Source: Steroidobacteraceae bacterium (GTDB lineage Bacteria; Pseudomonadota; Gammaproteobacteria; Steroidobacterales; Steroidobacteraceae). From it: a stretch of 6,299 nucleotides of DNA. This document shows positions 5,277-6,299 of the stretch, in pieces. A program made the translations under genes and the position numbers. Positions within the stretch are counted from its first letter, which is position 1. Every line of letters begins with the position of its first letter. The notes under the pieces are model-generated. The model had not been told where the DNA came from. It did not search any database and was given only the letters and a program-made list of their open reading frames with translations. The DNA lies in contig JAICKZ010000193.1 of the NCBI GenBank assembly GCA_025927665.1, forward strand, positions 1 to 6,299, written 5' to 3'.

Positions 5277-6299
5277 ATGCAAAGACAACTGTGGATATTA
5301 ATTGCCTGTCTTATTAATGCCGCCTATTCAACCGCTGCTGACTTAGGAAATATCCCGAAGATCGTGCACAGCGGTGATCACTTCGCCTTACTGGTTGATG
5401 GCGCGCCGTTTCTGATGCTGAGTGCCCAAGCGAACAACTCTAGCAACTACCCTGCTGCATTGCCCAAATTATGGCCTGCCATTGATGAGTTGCATGCCAA
5501 CACGGTGGAGATTCCGGTAGCGTGGGAGCAAATTGAACCACAAGAGGACCAATTTGATTTTTCATTTGTGGATACGTTGTTGTTACAAGCACGTGCGCAT
5601 CATGTGCGATTGGTATTGTTGTGGTTTGCAACCTGGAAAAATAACGGTCCAAGTTACGCGCCGAGTTGGGTAAAACTGAATAATCAGCGTTTCCCACGCG
5701 TCATCAATACAAAAGGTGAACAAAAGAATTCTTTGTCACCGCATTTCAACTCTACATTGAAAGCAGACTGGAAATCCTTTGCCATGTTGATGCAACATCT
5801 CAAACATGTCGATGCACAACACACTGTCATTATGATGCAAGTGGAAAATGAAAGCGGTACTTATGGATCGGTGCGCGATTATTCACCCACTGCACAATCC
5901 TTATTTGCAGCCGCTGTGCCATCCGAGTTGATAAAAGCATTACACCAACAGCCTGGTAATTGGCAGCAGGTATTTGGCAAAGATGCGGATGAATATTTTC
6001 ATGCCTGGCATATTGCCCGTTATATCAATCAAGTTGCTGCCGCTGGCAAAGCGGAATATCCATTGCCCATGTATGTCAATGCCGCGTTGCGTGATCCATT
6101 CAATTATCAAGATCCAAACACTTACTCAAGTGGTGGGCCCACATGGAACGTGCTGAACATCTGGAAAGTAGCTGCGCCTAACATTGACTTGATTGCTCCG
6201 GACATCTACAACAACGATGCCGCTTTTTATACACGTACGCTTGATCAATATGCGCGTGCTGACAATCCCTTGTTTATACCTGAAACGGGCAACAGCGCA
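5277..6299 (+). CDS. Secreted GH35-like beta-galactosidase (type that carries a C-terminal DUF5597 domain), 3' end beyond window
   Basis: The frame stays open for 341 codons to the window edge. Residues 1 to about 21 form a signal peptide (basic start, hydrophobic core, likely cut near S18-T19-A20), so the enzyme should be exported. The rest reads as a clan GH-A TIM barrel: LLVDGAPFLMLSAQ at 38-51, NTVEIPVAWEQIEPQEDQFDF at 75-95, VLLWFATWKN at 113-122, YAPSWVK at 127-133, QVENESGTYG at 188-197, YPLPMYVNA at 261-269, SSGGP at 284-288, LIAPDIY at 305-311 and FIPETGN at 333-339. E192, after N191, is the expected acid/base, and E336 the expected nucleophile. This pattern matches the GH35-type beta-galactosidases that end in DUF5597, a group that includes a Cellvibrio japonicus enzyme acting on xyloglucan side chains. 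The exact substrate cannot be read here; GH42-like annotation is the main alternative. It lies 73 bases after prfA with its own promoter and Shine-Dalgarno sequence, so it is probably independently expressed. Confidence 0.88.
   Translation, partial: MQRQLWILIACLINAAYSTAADLGNIPKIVHSGDHFALLVDGAPFLMLSAQANNSSNYPAALPKLWPAIDELHANTVEIPVAWEQIEPQEDQFDFSFVDTLLLQARAHHVRLVLLWFATWKNNGPSYAPSWVKLNNQRFPRVINTKGEQKNSLSPHFNSTLKADWKSFAMLMQHLKHVDAQHTVIMMQVENESGTYGSVRDYSPTAQSLFAAAVPSELIKALHQQPGNWQQVFGKDADEYFHAWHIARYINQVAAAGKAEYPLPMYVNAALRDPFNYQDPNTYSSGGPTWNVLNIWKVAAPNIDLIAPDIYNNDAAFYTRTLDQYARADNPLFIPETGNSA

Noticed and set aside
5277..5309. L-I-A-C at residues 8-11 of the hydrolase as a lipobox
   Set aside because: A cysteine at position 11 leaves too short a hydrophobic stretch for lipoprotein processing, and a stop codon just upstream excludes a longer start. 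An ordinary signal peptide cut near residue 20 fits better.

Overview
The window reads as an ordinary chromosomal housekeeping region of a gammaproteobacterium, ending in the first part of a carbohydrate-active enzyme gene. The lineage call rests on gene order (ispE, lolB and a TPR lipoprotein on one strand; hemA and prfA divergent from them), an arrangement I know from Pseudomonas and relatives. It also rests on the presence of LolB and on a HemA and RF1 that follow the E. coli proteins closely. The genus cannot be fixed from this sequence. The downstream glycoside hydrolase resembles those of polysaccharide-degrading groups such as Cellvibrio and its relatives, but that is only a hint.

Layout. 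On the minus strand, read right to left from about 2698, lie a 600-residue TPR-repeat lipoprotein (896-2698), then lolB (305-862) 33 bases later, then the 5' part of ispE (1-205), cut by the window edge. A 145-base divergent intergenic region (2699-2843) separates them from the plus strand, where hemA (2844-4124) and prfA (4121-5203) overlap by 4 bases. After 73 bases, a well-formed sigma-70-type promoter and a clear Shine-Dalgarno sequence lead into a secreted GH35-like beta-galactosidase gene (5277 to beyond 6299), cut by the right edge. No stretch over 300 bases lacks a gene.

How the genes work together. LolB is the outer-membrane receptor that inserts lipoproteins, and the TPR protein beside it is itself a predicted outer-membrane lipoprotein, so it would be a client of the Lol system. 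IspE serves isoprenoid precursor synthesis by the MEP pathway. HemA makes glutamate-1-semialdehyde for haem. PrfA ends translation at UAA and UAG. These genes are linked by conserved position rather than by a shared pathway. The hydrolase stands where prmC, the methyltransferase acting on the release factor, is usually found in this lineage, and it has its own apparent promoter, so it looks like an accessory insertion or a local rearrangement.

I saw no tRNA or rRNA gene, insertion sequence, CRISPR array or phage feature, and no convincing undescribed system. The points most worth checking are the displaced prmC, the control region of the hydrolase, the unresolved start of the TPR lipoprotein, and a small tandem duplication across that gene's stop codon.
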